A DNA stretch of 64,000 bases from Nymphaea colorata. Lineage: Eukaryota; Streptophyta; Magnoliopsida; Nymphaeales; Nymphaeaceae. This document shows positions 25,531 through 38,204 of the stretch, in pieces. Within the stretch, counting starts at the first letter, position 1. Every line of letters begins with the position of its first letter. The notes under the pieces are model-generated. The model did no database searches, was not told the DNA's origin, and saw only the letters and a list, made by a program, of their open reading frames with translations. The stretch is from positions 2,661,544 to 2,725,543 of the forward strand of contig NC_045151.1 of the NCBI RefSeq assembly GCF_008831285.2, given 5' to 3'. Made by a program: the position numbers and the translations under genes.

Positions 25531-26911
25531 TCGCAGGAGACCTACTTTTTAATTACCGTATTCAGCTCGTTCACTAAAATCGTGTTACACATTGTGCATA
25601 AAGTCACGTGGTTTGTCCCTTATAAGTGGTCAAGACGTTCAATTAAGGCTTAAACTAAACAGTATATGAAAGCGCAGAGGAGTTTGTACAAGATGTCTGT
25701 CCACACGGAGAAGATGTCTTTCCACATGTATCACGTTAACATTAGCAATGGGATTATTCAGCATGATCACAAGAAATGAAAAGGGTTGGCGCAACGAACA
25801 GGATGAAGGCTGTGGCATGTTTTCATTTCAAACTTCATAATGTATTTGGTTCGACGGATCCCAACCCATTTCTTAACTCAGTTCAAAAAGGGTTAGGAAT
25901 CAAAACAACTGCCACTTAAAAAACCTCACAATTTTAAATACTAAACTAAAATTTTGAAGTGTTATACATGATATCCATTCTATGCGCTGCAAAGGAAGAG
26001 AGGGAATGCAGATATGCAAGTTGAAATATAGCGGAAACATCATCCCGATGAAAGCAGGTTTGGTATTTTGTTTCTCAACTAAGTGGTATGATGAAATACT
26101 CCTCCTATTTATCCAGAATCAGGAAAATGTTTTGTGTGTATAACAAATAAATTCAAATTTAAATTTCCTTCATTTTAACTATTGCTTTTTAATATGATAC
26201 AAGAAGTATGATACAAGTAGTTAAGCAAAAGAAATTCAAACTTAACCATGTTTTGTTATCCCTTTAAAATCCAGGCGCGTAACCTTCAATAAAATAAAAA
26301 ACTAGGCACAATATTTCAACAAAGAGGAGTCGACTAAATTACAAAATCAAGCAGCCAAACAAAAGACGTCAGTAGAGAGTTCTCTTCTTGTGATAGAGAT
26401 GTTTGTTTTTTCTTCTTGTGATAGAGATGCCTAAGCACTACGTACTACTCGAACAATTCGTCGCTGAAATTCAAGATCCTTGATTGAACTTGAAACTACG
26501 AAGAAGAAGCACGCGTTCATGGCGGAACCCTTCGTGGAAGGGAGAACACAGACTAAGTGAGGAGACTCATGGCACCGTCTGCGGGACAAAACAAGATGGA
26601 CCCATCAACGACAAGACAATTAAGAGAAAGAAAGAAAGAAAGAAGCAGCGTTGAAACTTCCATGAAAACACACATTAACTTCTTCGGCGACGAATTCCAA
26701 ACGAAGAAATCCGCAGGAAATCAAGCGAAGTCGCACGGGCGCTCGTGGAGGCAGCTTGTCGTTTCTCAGAAGTTTCACATTAAGTCGAGGCCAAATGCGT
26801 CGGTGGCATCTTTCCTTCTTCATGCTTGAATCTTAGTCTGCAAAAGTGGTTCATCTCTCGTGTGAATCTAAAACCCCAGAAAGAAAATTTGAACACAAAT
26901 CAAGAAGTGAA
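25531..26911. other. Intergenic DNA, no supported gene
   Basis: At about 25849-25905 a stretch (GGTTCGACGGATCCCAACCC, then TTAGGAATCA) resembles part of the longer LTR of the TRIM at 44 kb and may be a fragment of that family. A 20-bp word (TCTTCTTGTGATAGAGATG) is repeated at 26381-26430. A 90-codon frame at 26557 resembles no family. Confidence 0.35.
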
Positions 26912-27108
26912 CCCGAATAAGAAGAGATTCGCTTAAGATGAATACGACAGGGTAACGATTCTCAGAGAACGAAGAACTGTATACTTTCACAAAAATCAAG
27001 TCAAAGAATTATACCTGAATAAAAAGAGATTCACTTAAGATTATCACGCAAAGACGGATGTGACATAGTAACAATTCTCACAGGAAGAAGAAATGTATAC
27101 TTTCACAA
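26912..27108. repeat. Two-copy imperfect tandem duplication, about 100 bp
   Basis: Both copies carry GAATAA(G/A)AAGAGATTC, CTTAAGAT, GGTAAC or AGTAAC with ATTCTCA, and TGTATACTTTCACAA in the same order. The second copy has a short insertion. Confidence 0.7.
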
Positions 27109-29328
27109 TTCTATTTGCACAAATTGCAGAAAAAGAGACAATCTATACTCTTTTTTAGACTATTTTAGACATCTGCTCACTACTTATGGAGTTTGTAATA
27201 ACTCCCATCCTTAGAAAAAATGCGGAATGTTTTCCCTCTATCTGTTCAAAACTTTGAATTTAGAAAAAGAACTTCGAATCAACCAAGTTATATGTCATTT
27301 TATTGAATCTACTAATACAGTGATTCCCGGCGCCAGTGAATCAAATCAATTTGCTGCCAATTTGAATTGAAACAAGCTTCTTTAGGCCGACTTTTGCAAC
27401 AATACCAGGACTGATCACTGAGAGAGAAACAATACAGGTTATATAGTCACCGTTCATAAGATTTAAACCATTGCTGTCCAGTCTAGCAGGCTGCAGATAA
27501 TTGAAGATGATCTTACAATAGTACCCAGCTTGATCAAGTAACACTCTCCTTATAAGTTTGCCTTAGGAGTGTGGGAGGGGCATTCCACTGCTCGAGTGAA
27601 AGCCGAAGCCCCTTAAAAGCACGTCAGCTAGTACACTAGTTCCACGCCATTGGCACAAGGAGGGCGGATGCCCACCCCACTCTAACCCGTGATTGACTGA
27701 CTACTTGCCACTAAACTGCCCGTCGTGCTGAACTTCTGGTCTGATTCTAACTAAAGATTATATAATGTTTTGACATTTGAACTTCTGAAAATGAATCTTC
27801 ATGAGATCATCACTTGTGCTTAATTAATCCCTTTTTTATGGTATGGCCCGTTTCGAATTAAAGACTCGTTGGTCACATTTTCTGAGAAGACTCCCAGTAC
27901 TGAGCCTTGACCACCAAGTCCTGCAAGAAACTTGAATAAAAGAATGTTGAGTGATTCAAACAAGTGCACCAAACCGCGAAAGTTTCATTGTCATGACCAA
28001 GGTGGACTGAAGTTCAGATTGGTTGAATTCCAGTGAAGAAACAAGAAGTTAATCCTTTCAATTTTCTTTTGAGTCTATACATTGCTGATGTCATCTTTCT
28101 GTAGATTGGGTGGTTTCAGAAAATAATATTGTTTAGCGGGTCCATTTGGGTAATACGTCTTTCTTAGCGACTGTCTTCACTGCAATTTTTTTTTTTTTTG
28201 AAAAAAAAAATGTTGCCTTAAGTTAAAAAAAGTCGGTGGTGCGAAGATCGTGACTTTCGCAATCGGACATGTTTCGAAACTGGTTATATGCAAGGGCTTG
28301 TGCACCTGTGTACCATGCATTGGCCCATGTGCATGACACGTACCCCTTGGGATTGGGCGAAGAGCCCCGCTATGGAGTCAGGTGCATCCAGGTGCACATA
28401 ACCACCTCTCAACACGTTTGGGTTTGTTCTAGCTAGTAGTGATGAGATTATCCCTTGGGCCAGTAGAAGTAGAGTTTTTCCATAGTAGTGATCATCTTAT
28501 GGGACACTTTTCAAATAAGTTCTTTTCCTTCCAAGTTTCTTAGAGCAGTTATTTCATGGAAAGATAGCGAAGGATAGACCGTTGCCAAACAAACCCTTGG
28601 AAGATGAGTGTGTCATTGTGAATAGGCCAAAATACAAGCGCCTTTTTAATTTTCTTTTTGGTAAGTTGTCTGTTTTTTAAGTGCCATTAATTCTTGTGTA
28701 GTTTCTTTCCAAGCTTATCAATATCAGAATGTACCTTTCAGTTCATGTAGGCCAACTCAAGTTGTAGCTTGTATAAAAGAATTTTGTTCTCAAATGCCAT
28801 TTTTTTGTGGTTTAGAATATTTTTCCAATGTTATCAATATCAGTGTGAATCAATTAGGCCCCATGGGCCAACCCTAATTGTATTGGCAGATATGAATGAT
28901 ATGCCAGAAATGAGAGGCTAGGGATGTTTCCTTCCCACTCTGTCCTTTCTTGCATGTTGGCGGCACGAATCGAGCACACCGTTAAAGAACCGGACAGCTG
29001 ATTCGGCCTACTAGGAGCTGGTAGACACAATGCCATCTTGAGCTATCAAATGTAGTTGCATGCCAAAATTGCTGGGCCCAAGTTCAAGTCAAGTAAGCCA
29101 CTCCAAGTCATGTGGCGCAAATGGTTTGGTCATTGGCTGGTAGGTGGCTAGTCGCCAATTCAAATCTTAGTGATCTCTGGCATGTGTGAACACCAATGCA
29201 CACCATGACCATAGGGTTAGAAAATGGTCATCATTTATCAAAATGTCTTTTTTTCTAACTGCAATATATAAACTGAACATCACATCATTTTCGATCATTC
29301 ATAATTTACAAGTGAACTTGGACACTAT
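27109..29328. other. Intergenic DNA, no gene seen
   Basis: Mixed sequence with poly-T/poly-A at 28183-28212. No recognisable coding, RNA-gene or transposon signal. Confidence 0.4.
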
Positions 29329-29604
29329 GGGACCGTTTGGCAATAAGAACACTAGCAAACTGTTCTGCTCTAAAAGATTAAGGCATGTTCATAAACAGTA
29401 TTCTACGAATCTACCTCAGTTTTTAAGACAGATTTATGTAACGGAGGACACTTGCACCTTATGCCCATAAAAAGGACGAACGTTAAAGCTCGTCCCCATG
29501 GGCCTCATGTCAACAGCAGGGGCCACTCTTGATGTTCCTCATTCTTGTGGCCTCTCCATATTACACGGACCAATTTGTTGCCATTCCTATTGCCAAACGA
29601 TCCC
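29329..29604. mobile_element. Foldback MITE with 17-bp terminal inverted repeats
   Basis: The left end is GGGACCGTTTGGCAATA. The complement of the right end (29588-29604) is GGGATCGTTTGGCAATA, so 16 of 17 bases match. The 276-bp interior has no coding capacity; a 94-codon frame overlaps its left side by chance. The GTTTGGCAA terminus and internal words relate it to the foldback repeats at 0.9, 2.3 and 43.5 kb. Target-site duplication is not clear. The class is probably PIF/Harbinger- or hAT-like. Confidence 0.65.
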
Positions 29605-31078
29605 CACATGTACCTGCTGATTGGAAAAACATAGGCATATTCTAAACACTTAAGTGAGCCTAATCAAGCAAATTCAGAATAGGACTAGTGGACATCAAGT
29701 AGCTTGGCTTTAGGATGTAACCAAAACTCAGCAAAAAATCAAAGTTTGCTGCATGTCTCCTTTCACGTCAACTGTAAATTTTGATATATTTTGTATTTTT
29801 ACATTGCAATTGGTAATCTGGAACCATATGTATAGGCCATTTTGTGAAACTTTCCTGCATTCACATGCTTCATATATATATTTTTCTTCCTATCCCTGTC
29901 TTATGTGAACCGTTTTCTGGTACCCAACCGAACTTGCGACTCATTTAGACTATCTCCATGTGAACCATTTACATTTCTAAGGTCCACGTTCAAGTTCAGC
30001 CATGCTTACTTCGAGGACCAATCTCGGGTCTTATGACAGACTACATGGGCTACATCCGGCCAATTAAAATAATAACTTGTCTTGCAATATGATATTTTTA
30101 ATTGCCAGAACTTAATGGGCTAAGCACTGGTCAAGTCTGAGTAAAACCTGAAGTGGGGTGATAACAGACTGTTGATCTAAGCCTTGTCTATAGAAAGAAT
30201 CTAACTCAGTCTAGTTCATGTATTTATGTGAGCACTACCAATCAGTGGGGGAGCCCCATGTGGTCTGGTGTGGGCATTTACCCACATCAGCCCCACAAAA
30301 TACCTTTATTTTTATATTGCTGTCTTCAAATGTTTAACTAATGGTGCCCCTCCAAGCATAGAAGTGTTGGATTAGTGACCTGCCAACCAAAATTTCTGGC
30401 TCCACCACTGCCACCAATATAATGAACACAACCAAATTTAATGTTTTCTTGAAAAAAGACCAAAGAATACTTGTGTCAACTTCAAAAAACTTTATTAAGA
30501 TACAGAGGCAAGCACGATGTGTAGAATTTCACACAAGTGTCTGTCTGCCATGAGTTCTAGCTCAGACTGGGAACTTTCAAAGGGTTAACGACAGAAAAGA
30601 GTTTCCTAGCAATGAACCAAGCACACCGGCTTTGATTGATTGTGGTTTCGACCAGGCCCTAACATCGACAGTTCATCTTTCATAACTGCGTCTAAATCAA
30701 AATAACACAGCTGCACAAGGCACAATTCAGGCGCCCTGTTTCTCATAGTTTTTCTCCTAGCAAAAATACAATGCAAAGTTATCGCCACAAGACCATGTTC
30801 TAAGCAAGCATTTCGAATAGCAAAGGTGCCAAACTATGTTAACCTTGTCGCATCAATGGCTGGTAACAACAAAGGAAAGGGTTGCAGTAGAGTTTGCATG
30901 ACTAACAATTCAGAAAATACATTTTGCCTGGTTCGATTTTGTTCAAATTAACTGCAGGGTAACCTGGACATTTCCTTTTTCTTTTTATACTTTCTAGAAT
31001 GATTAAAAAATGATTAATCAACACTCAATAAGAGTACAAAAGATGAACATGACAAAGAGAATGCAATTGCTCTTTGAT
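29605..31078. other. Intergenic DNA and probable nitrobindin 3' end
   Basis: No separate gene is seen. On the minus strand an AATAAA signal lies at 30492-30497 about 585 nt downstream of the nitrobindin stop codon, so the 3' untranslated region may extend to about 30480. This is inferred from sequence alone. Confidence 0.4.
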
Positions 31079-34000
31079 TCAAAGTTTCCTTAGCAAGGCA
31101 CGGAGATGCGGCTGAAGGCTGTTCAAATGTGTAGCCATCTGCACGACATAAGACAGCTCTCCATTGATCAGCTCAAAAACCCGTGTTATCTCCTTTACCT
31201 GCAGAAAAAATTATTCATGACATTTACATAATAAGCGAGGCCTATTCATAGCAAAGCATGGTTAGTTTCTAAAGCTGGAAAGTCACAACCAAGAGTATGT
31301 GAATTAATTTAGACACTGAATTGCTCATTGAAGCATCAATACACAAAATTATGCATAGGAAACAGTGGGCTAAGGATAGAAACAGATTGTTGAAGTTATC
31401 CACGAAAACAACGCCAAAGCACAAGCATAGTATGCTTCGAATGAAAATCAAGCACTCAAAAGAGTAAAAGGAGCAAGCGCCAAAATTAGAACAAATCATA
31501 CAGCGACTCAAGCTTTCAGTCCGTTTGACAAACCTACAAATTAGCTGATCAATTTGTCGAATTTCTTAGTGAATTCTCTAAGGTTTTCTGGAAAGAATTG
31601 ACCAGGTAATGTCCCGGTGGAAGAAACAACCTTACCAGGTAATGTGCCAGTGGACCATGGACCTCAACATAAGCACAGGACCCAGGAGATCAGAGGATGA
31701 AAGAAAAGCACCTGGAACTTCACTCTTGGTACAATTAAGAACCTAAAGCTTAGGACGTTTTTGGGAAAATACCAGGTTGTCACAATCCATAGCCCTCAAC
31801 AAAGAGTACAAGGATCTCAAAAACAGAACCATGACTACTGCACATTATGTATCTGGAGCTCTTAGTACGTTCCATGTCCTTTAATTGAGGCACCTAGAGA
31901 GAAGTGCAGAGTACCTTTTTTTTCATATTATTCATCAAGCATTAATAAGGATTAATACATTTAAACTGAACTGCCGAGTAGAAAGTCTAAGGTAGCCAAT
32001 AACTTTACACCATGACAAAATAAGGAGACATACTTGCATAAGGGAAATAACAGAAGTTCCCAGACTATAGTTACTCTTCAAAGAACATGAAGTACATTAT
32101 GAACTAAAGTTTACAATAAATAAGCTGAGCCTGGACATCAATTTTTCAGTTCATTTCCCACGTTTATCTGCCGTATCTAGAACTAACATATAAACCAGAA
32201 AATCAGGCCATGCAATAGCCACTTGAGCAAACCATCAGGCCCTCCAAAGGAGAACCTGCAATACAAAATTATTGGATGGACTTACACTGATAGACGCGAA
32301 TGTAAACTTGTATGGAGATGGAACATGCAAGTGCTTGTGCATCAAAAGAAGCAGCAAATGCATCTCATGCAATAGAACAAGTACGGCCATTTAAAAGAAG
32401 TGTTCAAGTTTTTAGCACTAAATGAATACTTCATTAAGTAATCTGTTTCAAATAGCCACAAGATTATGGTGGAGAGTTTATGACATTTTGCTTAACATAC
32501 CTTTGATGCATTGCCAACCATGTCACTCTTAAGCTTCACAATTTTATTATCAGCATTGTAACTTCCTTTCTACAATAAAGCAAAACAGTCACTAAAAAAA
32601 GCAAAAGAACATGGACAACAGGAATCATGTGACGTATACAAGAGAACAAATAGCTGAAGACAGCTCATGTAGTGCCGGCCTGCTTTTAGATCAGACACCA
32701 TGTGCATGTCATGATTGCTATAGGTAAAATCACATGCATGACATTTAACACTAGCAACATTCTAGGATCTCAAGCTTTCCACAATTACATCGCATAAATT
32801 ATAGAAAAAAAGTATATCTGAAAGAAAATTATCAGGAAAAAGGGAATATGTATTAATAACTGGTAGGTTAAAATAGAGCATCCACCAAATTTCTAATCCT
32901 TATATGTTTGTTGCCTGGCAGGTCGACACCTATTCCTCCTCAAGTTCTCCAGAAAGTAAGATATTGGGATTTCAGTTGGAGCTCCTTACAAATTCCATGA
33001 CCACTGGTATATGATAGCATTACAGAAGCAATTCCACCTCTATCTCTCCTTGAACATTGTACCATGAAACTGAAGATGATTCTTTATTTCTAATGAAGTA
33101 TGCAAAACAACTTACAATGACAATAAAAACTTTGCAGAAGGAGGATATTACAAGAAAAATTATAGAATTAACTAATAACAGAGTTCTATATGACATTGAT
33201 CAATCAATAATTCGTGTATGCATTGTTAAAAATTTTCATATAAGACCTTGTAACTTACTTTTGAAAAGTTTCCTAATTAAAACACAAAAAACAAAGGATT
33301 ACCTGGACCTCCACAAGGCCAGTGCTTTGTGCAATAACAACTTCAATTGAACCATCTGGCTTTGGCCGCCAGTAACCACTTTCTGCATGCATGGGCTCCC
33401 CAGACTCTAACTTCCATGTTTTCTGGGTGTAGGATATTACAGGCTGTTCAAAATTGAAGAAAACAAGGATGAAATTAGATTGAAAGCATTTGAGCTGCAG
33501 GACAAAAGAAAATCATACAATTCAAATTCATTATTTGGTCCACAACATGATATGATATACTTATAAAGCATCAACTGACGAAGCAAGCACAAGCATCGCG
33601 AACAACATTATTGCCAAAAAGCTAATATCAAAAGTCTCAAAAATTTATAAGGCATACCAATACAGTAAAACATATGAGGAGGCTTCATTATGTTTTGTGC
33701 AACTGCATACGTACATTCATGCATGTTTATGCCTTCAAGTACACTGATTTCTTCCCTTCAGTCCTAATCCAACAAGTATTTGGAAAAGAAAAAAAAATTG
33801 TTTCCGAGCTCTCCATGTTTCAACCTTCTTCTTCTTCTTCTGTCGATCTTAAGGCATCAGCTCGCCTTAATTTTCTTCTTCTACTACAAATTAGTTGCAA
33901 CAATTTAGCCTTCTCAACAATGAGGGTACAGTAGATATCAATTCTTTAGTCCAATTGAGCCACTGTTGCACATGCAAATTTACTAGGCACTCTTTAATTC

Positions 34001-37000
34001 ATTTTTGTGAGGTTCAATCACATTTTCCTGAGACCATCATTAACTTCCAGTGGTGGCATAAGTAATGAAAACTAGCACATCCAAAAATAATTAAAATAAT
34101 GGAACAGGAGACTGCGATGAATTGGAAGAAAAAGGATGAGTTGATGACTTTGGCTGCTTATCATCTGGCATATTTGCCACCTGTAAAATTTGAATTCATA
34201 GTAAAGGATTCTTTAGACACTCAAGGGGTAGAGGCCTAGTGAAGAAAGAATTTTCACCTCCACCCATTTTACTACAATTTCCAACCAATTATCCTTTCTT
34301 CTGAAGCCATTGGTTGCAAGATTATTCACAAAACATGTTCAGTATTTAATTCTAGCAGAGTCCAAATTCACAAAACGCCACATCACAGATGACCCTATCT
34401 CTAGTGTGCAATACAGGGCTAGACAAGCACATTGGTTTCAACATAGTAAAAGAACTACACACTCTTATCTTGATTTTTCCAAAATCCAATATTAACTCTT
34501 TTCTCTCCAACCAATCCCTTTCCTAAAGAATATGATCCAATTATCTTCCCAGTAACTTCTTGTTATTCAGAGCTTGCCTAGGGGCACATATCTCTCATAA
34601 CATAATTGGGTAGAATATTTGCTGCGAGTTTTGGTTTGCCTGAATATCATTCAAATGCAAGATGTTCAACCATGTTTTCAATTCATTTTGCTCAATGGAG
34701 ACCAACCATATTCCTGCACATTCTAAGGTTCCATGCAACGAGGACAATCCCCCTATATCATCAATGGGAGTTCAGGGGGCAAACCTTCACTCATCCTAAA
34801 ACCACCAACATAGAGCCTTTACAATGAAATCTTTACGTTCATTATAAAGTGAGTGGCTGCATTACTCGAATAACGCAATAAATCATTAGCTTCAACCGGC
34901 TACTTTTTGACAGATAATAATCTCTAAACTTGCTGTTAGAGATTCTTGCATAAGCATCTACTTATGTTACCATGCATTGGCATACGTATGAAGGTGAATT
35001 TTGCAGAAATGTAATCCATGTTCTTGTTCTCCTTTTTCTATTTCATGAATGTATCCTACCAGAGCTTGCCTCCAAAATATTATCTTGGAGCTACTGAATT
35101 TGTGTTTCTAGAACAGCCACTAGTTGCTTCAGTTGCCACAGAAGATGTGAATTTTTAGTTTTTTGTTTTTATGCTACTTCAACTGCCTTTCTAAGATTGG
35201 TAAGCATTTGTGTGCCAGTTGCTATCTGAATTTTCTGAATCTAGTGCTGCAGTATGTCAACCAGGTAAGTTTGTTGTTGCCTTGTCTAAAAGATGCACTT
35301 CAAAGGTGCAAGCAATAGCCATCAAGAGGCTTTCTTCATTGACGCTGATGGCTGAAAACTTCTATCTGAATTTTGTATTTGACATAGCTAAAGTTCAGCT
35401 AAGAGGTGTCTAACAACGTTGAGAAGAGGAGTTGTTTATAAATCTTCCATGTAAGCTGAATTGAACAAGACTAACCAGATTATCTAGCAATATGGAATGG
35501 AAAATTTTGTAGTTGGAGAAAACCTGAGGACTTCTTGACAGTCTATAGATGAACATAAATCTTCAAACTTACAATTAAATCCTAAGCAGTGTCAACCAAC
35601 ACATATTTGGAATAGAAGAAAATTATGAAAGAGAAGAGGATTAGCTATCAAAGTCCTTAAGTGCATCCCTTACGCTCAACCAGGTTTGTGCCAATGTTAT
35701 GTAGCCCTTAAGCTTAAGCTGGACTGTACGCATTCTTTGGATCATAAACCAATGAAAGAAGACTGAAGCTGCTAGGCTTTGAATTGGTCCGTTCCTTATT
35801 TAAACTTATTTCTTACTCCTGCACAGACCAGCTGCTCATCCAATAAACTGAACTAAGTTTGATAGATGCACATGTAAAGGATTTAACTGATTCTGAGGAA
35901 CAACAAATTACCACCTTAAGATCATTCTAATGATGGTAGGTTAAACAATGGTATTCTCATCATTTGTACAGTGAGGACATTTTTTAGATTCCACCATAAA
36001 CTATGAGAATGCATCCATCATTTGTACAGCATAGGGATACACAGTGACAGCAAACACTGCTGTTATAGACCTTGATTAGTCTTGTCCTGATTGCCATATG
36101 TATGACAAAAGAGGAGCGGTAATCAGAAACCTGCCACTTCATTTTCTCTGCTATTTCAGTTTTTCCCCAAACTAATATTTGCTGTGGATCTACTAACACC
36201 AATAAATCCATGCCAGCTAATTTCTCAGGATCACCATTCAGAATAAGTAATAGTTAACATTGTTTGTACTAATGTACAAAAGAAGGGCTTGAATATAGTG
36301 CTTTTATCCTTGCGAACTTGACATGATCATCCAGAATGCCGTCCGTCTTTGTGTAATAATAATCACAGATCCACATTAGATTTTAATAAGAATTTGATAA
36401 GGTTCCTCCTAGAAAAATAAAGATACTTAAAGTGTAATTAGGAGAACTAAAAACTTGGAAAAGATGCAAATTTTGAAAATTAAAAAGATACAAATGTTGC
36501 AATTTAAAATCGTAACAGATGAAACCAAAAAGCATTGGCTAGCAAAAGCAAAAGAAAAAGAAAGGGACACGACAAAATAGACAGCATGCACCAGTTTTCC
36601 ACTATTGATTTCATAAAATTATTTGTTTTAGAGTCTAGACCACCATTGTTACAATTATAATTATAGAGCTTTATTAGCAAGGTTTTCCTCTAGTACTAAG
36701 TGGGAACTTTGTTTTTCTCCAAAAAAACTTAGGAATTCAAAATTTTAAATATATAAAATTAATAGAAAATTACAAAGTTGAGTTTTTTTGCTAATTTTCT
36801 TGCAAAACATTGATCAAAATATCCTGAATAGTAGTTAACATATTAATAGAAATACTAAAAATTGTAAAATATATTAAAAAAATTGGTCCGTTTTTCTGAA
36901 AGAAAACTTAATCACAAACTCTAACTTGTGGCCTATCAGCTTCCGTAGGACAAGATGCTGAATACATCGCTGATTTTTTAACAGGAAAGCACTAAACAAT

Positions 37001-38204
37001 GAGGATGATGCAAATGACAAGTTCTGAGTTTCGTAGAGTCGATAGCAAAGCACAAACTCAACTATAAGGAGAGACATGTTAGCTCAAAAAATAAAAATAA
37101 CTAAACTAGCCAGAGGGAGCAGAAAAATGAAAACAAGCAAAGGTTAACTACAAAACTCAGCCAATGTCAAACAGAGGAAGCAGGGAAATGTCAAATAAAC
37201 AAGGAATAGCAACAAAACAAAGAAATACTATTAGCATAAACACCTGCCTTTTTTTGCTCGTTGTCCTCCATGGTAGTCTAAGAACTTCCTAATGACACTC
37301 ATCATGTAATTGAGAAACTTCTATTCCCTAGCTATTTCTCATTCCTGGTTACCCAGTTGGCTAGTAGATCTAACAGGGGTGAAATTGTTGATTGTGAACC
37401 AAAATGGATCTGAAGAGCTTCAACCGAATTTAAATCTCTGGATCCCTGAAGTGGGCTGTGCCCTTGCTCCTGACGTGCATCAGGAGTTGTAGATTGGTCT
37501 GGAAGCAAATCAGATGTTACGATTCAGCCAATTTTATCCCAAATACAGGTTGTATGTGCAGTCACATGGTCAACCACATGAATATGCAATTTTTTGCCTG
37601 TTTTACTCGATATCCCATTTGATGTTTACTCGTTATCAGCAGGCTAATGTTGCGCTGAATCCATTCAAGATTGCGCAATGCATTTCCTGCACGCTTTCGA
37701 ACCTCACGCTTACTTGCTTCTAGTAGCCACCACCCAAAACCAAAGTTCCTCGTCTTCATCCTACCCCGCTGGACATACTGTACATGGACTAGTATCTGGT
37801 GCTGTGCTTTGTATTCGTTGCTTTGCGAGTCTATGCTCTATATTTCTGTTAGTCACTAGTTGTAATAGTAAAATCAACTGTAGTAGCAGGCAGAAGTAGC
37901 AGAGTAGTTGCACAACAATATACCATTTCTGCACGAACATTCTAGAAGTAAAAGCTCAAAGCCTTGACCAGTAAGAAAATAGACACATTGGGAGAATGGC
38001 AGCGAAGAAAACGGAAAACCGAAAGGCAGAGGGAGACCAGATGTATTGAGGATGAACCTTTCCGGTGTGCCAGAACTTGATTTCTTCGCCGTACTTGAAG
38101 GAATTGATGGTGGGGAAGCCGCCTTCTCCTTCACCCCTCCATGTGCCCAGCAAGTAAGTGAGCGGCGAGATGAACGGATGAATTGGAGGACCACCACCTT
38201 CCAT
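31079..38204 (-). CDS. Nitrobindin-type haem/fatty-acid-binding-like protein (THAP4-like domain, At1g79260-like)
   Basis: Four coding exons on the minus strand: 38204-38058, 33443-33303, 32569-32501 and 31198-31079, all joined in phase 0 at GT-AG introns of 4614, 733 and 1302 bp. They encode 158 residues, close to the 166 of Arabidopsis nitrobindin. Exon 1 carries IHPFISPLTYLLGTWRGEGE and FPTINSFKYGEEI, the start of the ten-strand beta barrel. Exon 2 holds SYTQKTWKLESGEPMHAESG and VVIAQSTGLVEVQ. Exon 3 has LKSDMVGNASK. Exon 4 has VKEITRVFELINGELSYVVQ and ends LQPHLRALLRKL. His150 in QPHL sits eight residues from the end, as does the proximal haem ligand (His158) in Arabidopsis. Family members bind ferric haem and interact with nitric oxide or peroxynitrite; the exact plant role is unsettled. 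The start is the ATG at 38204; CT/GA tracts lie just upstream. Nothing suggests decay. Confidence 0.95.
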
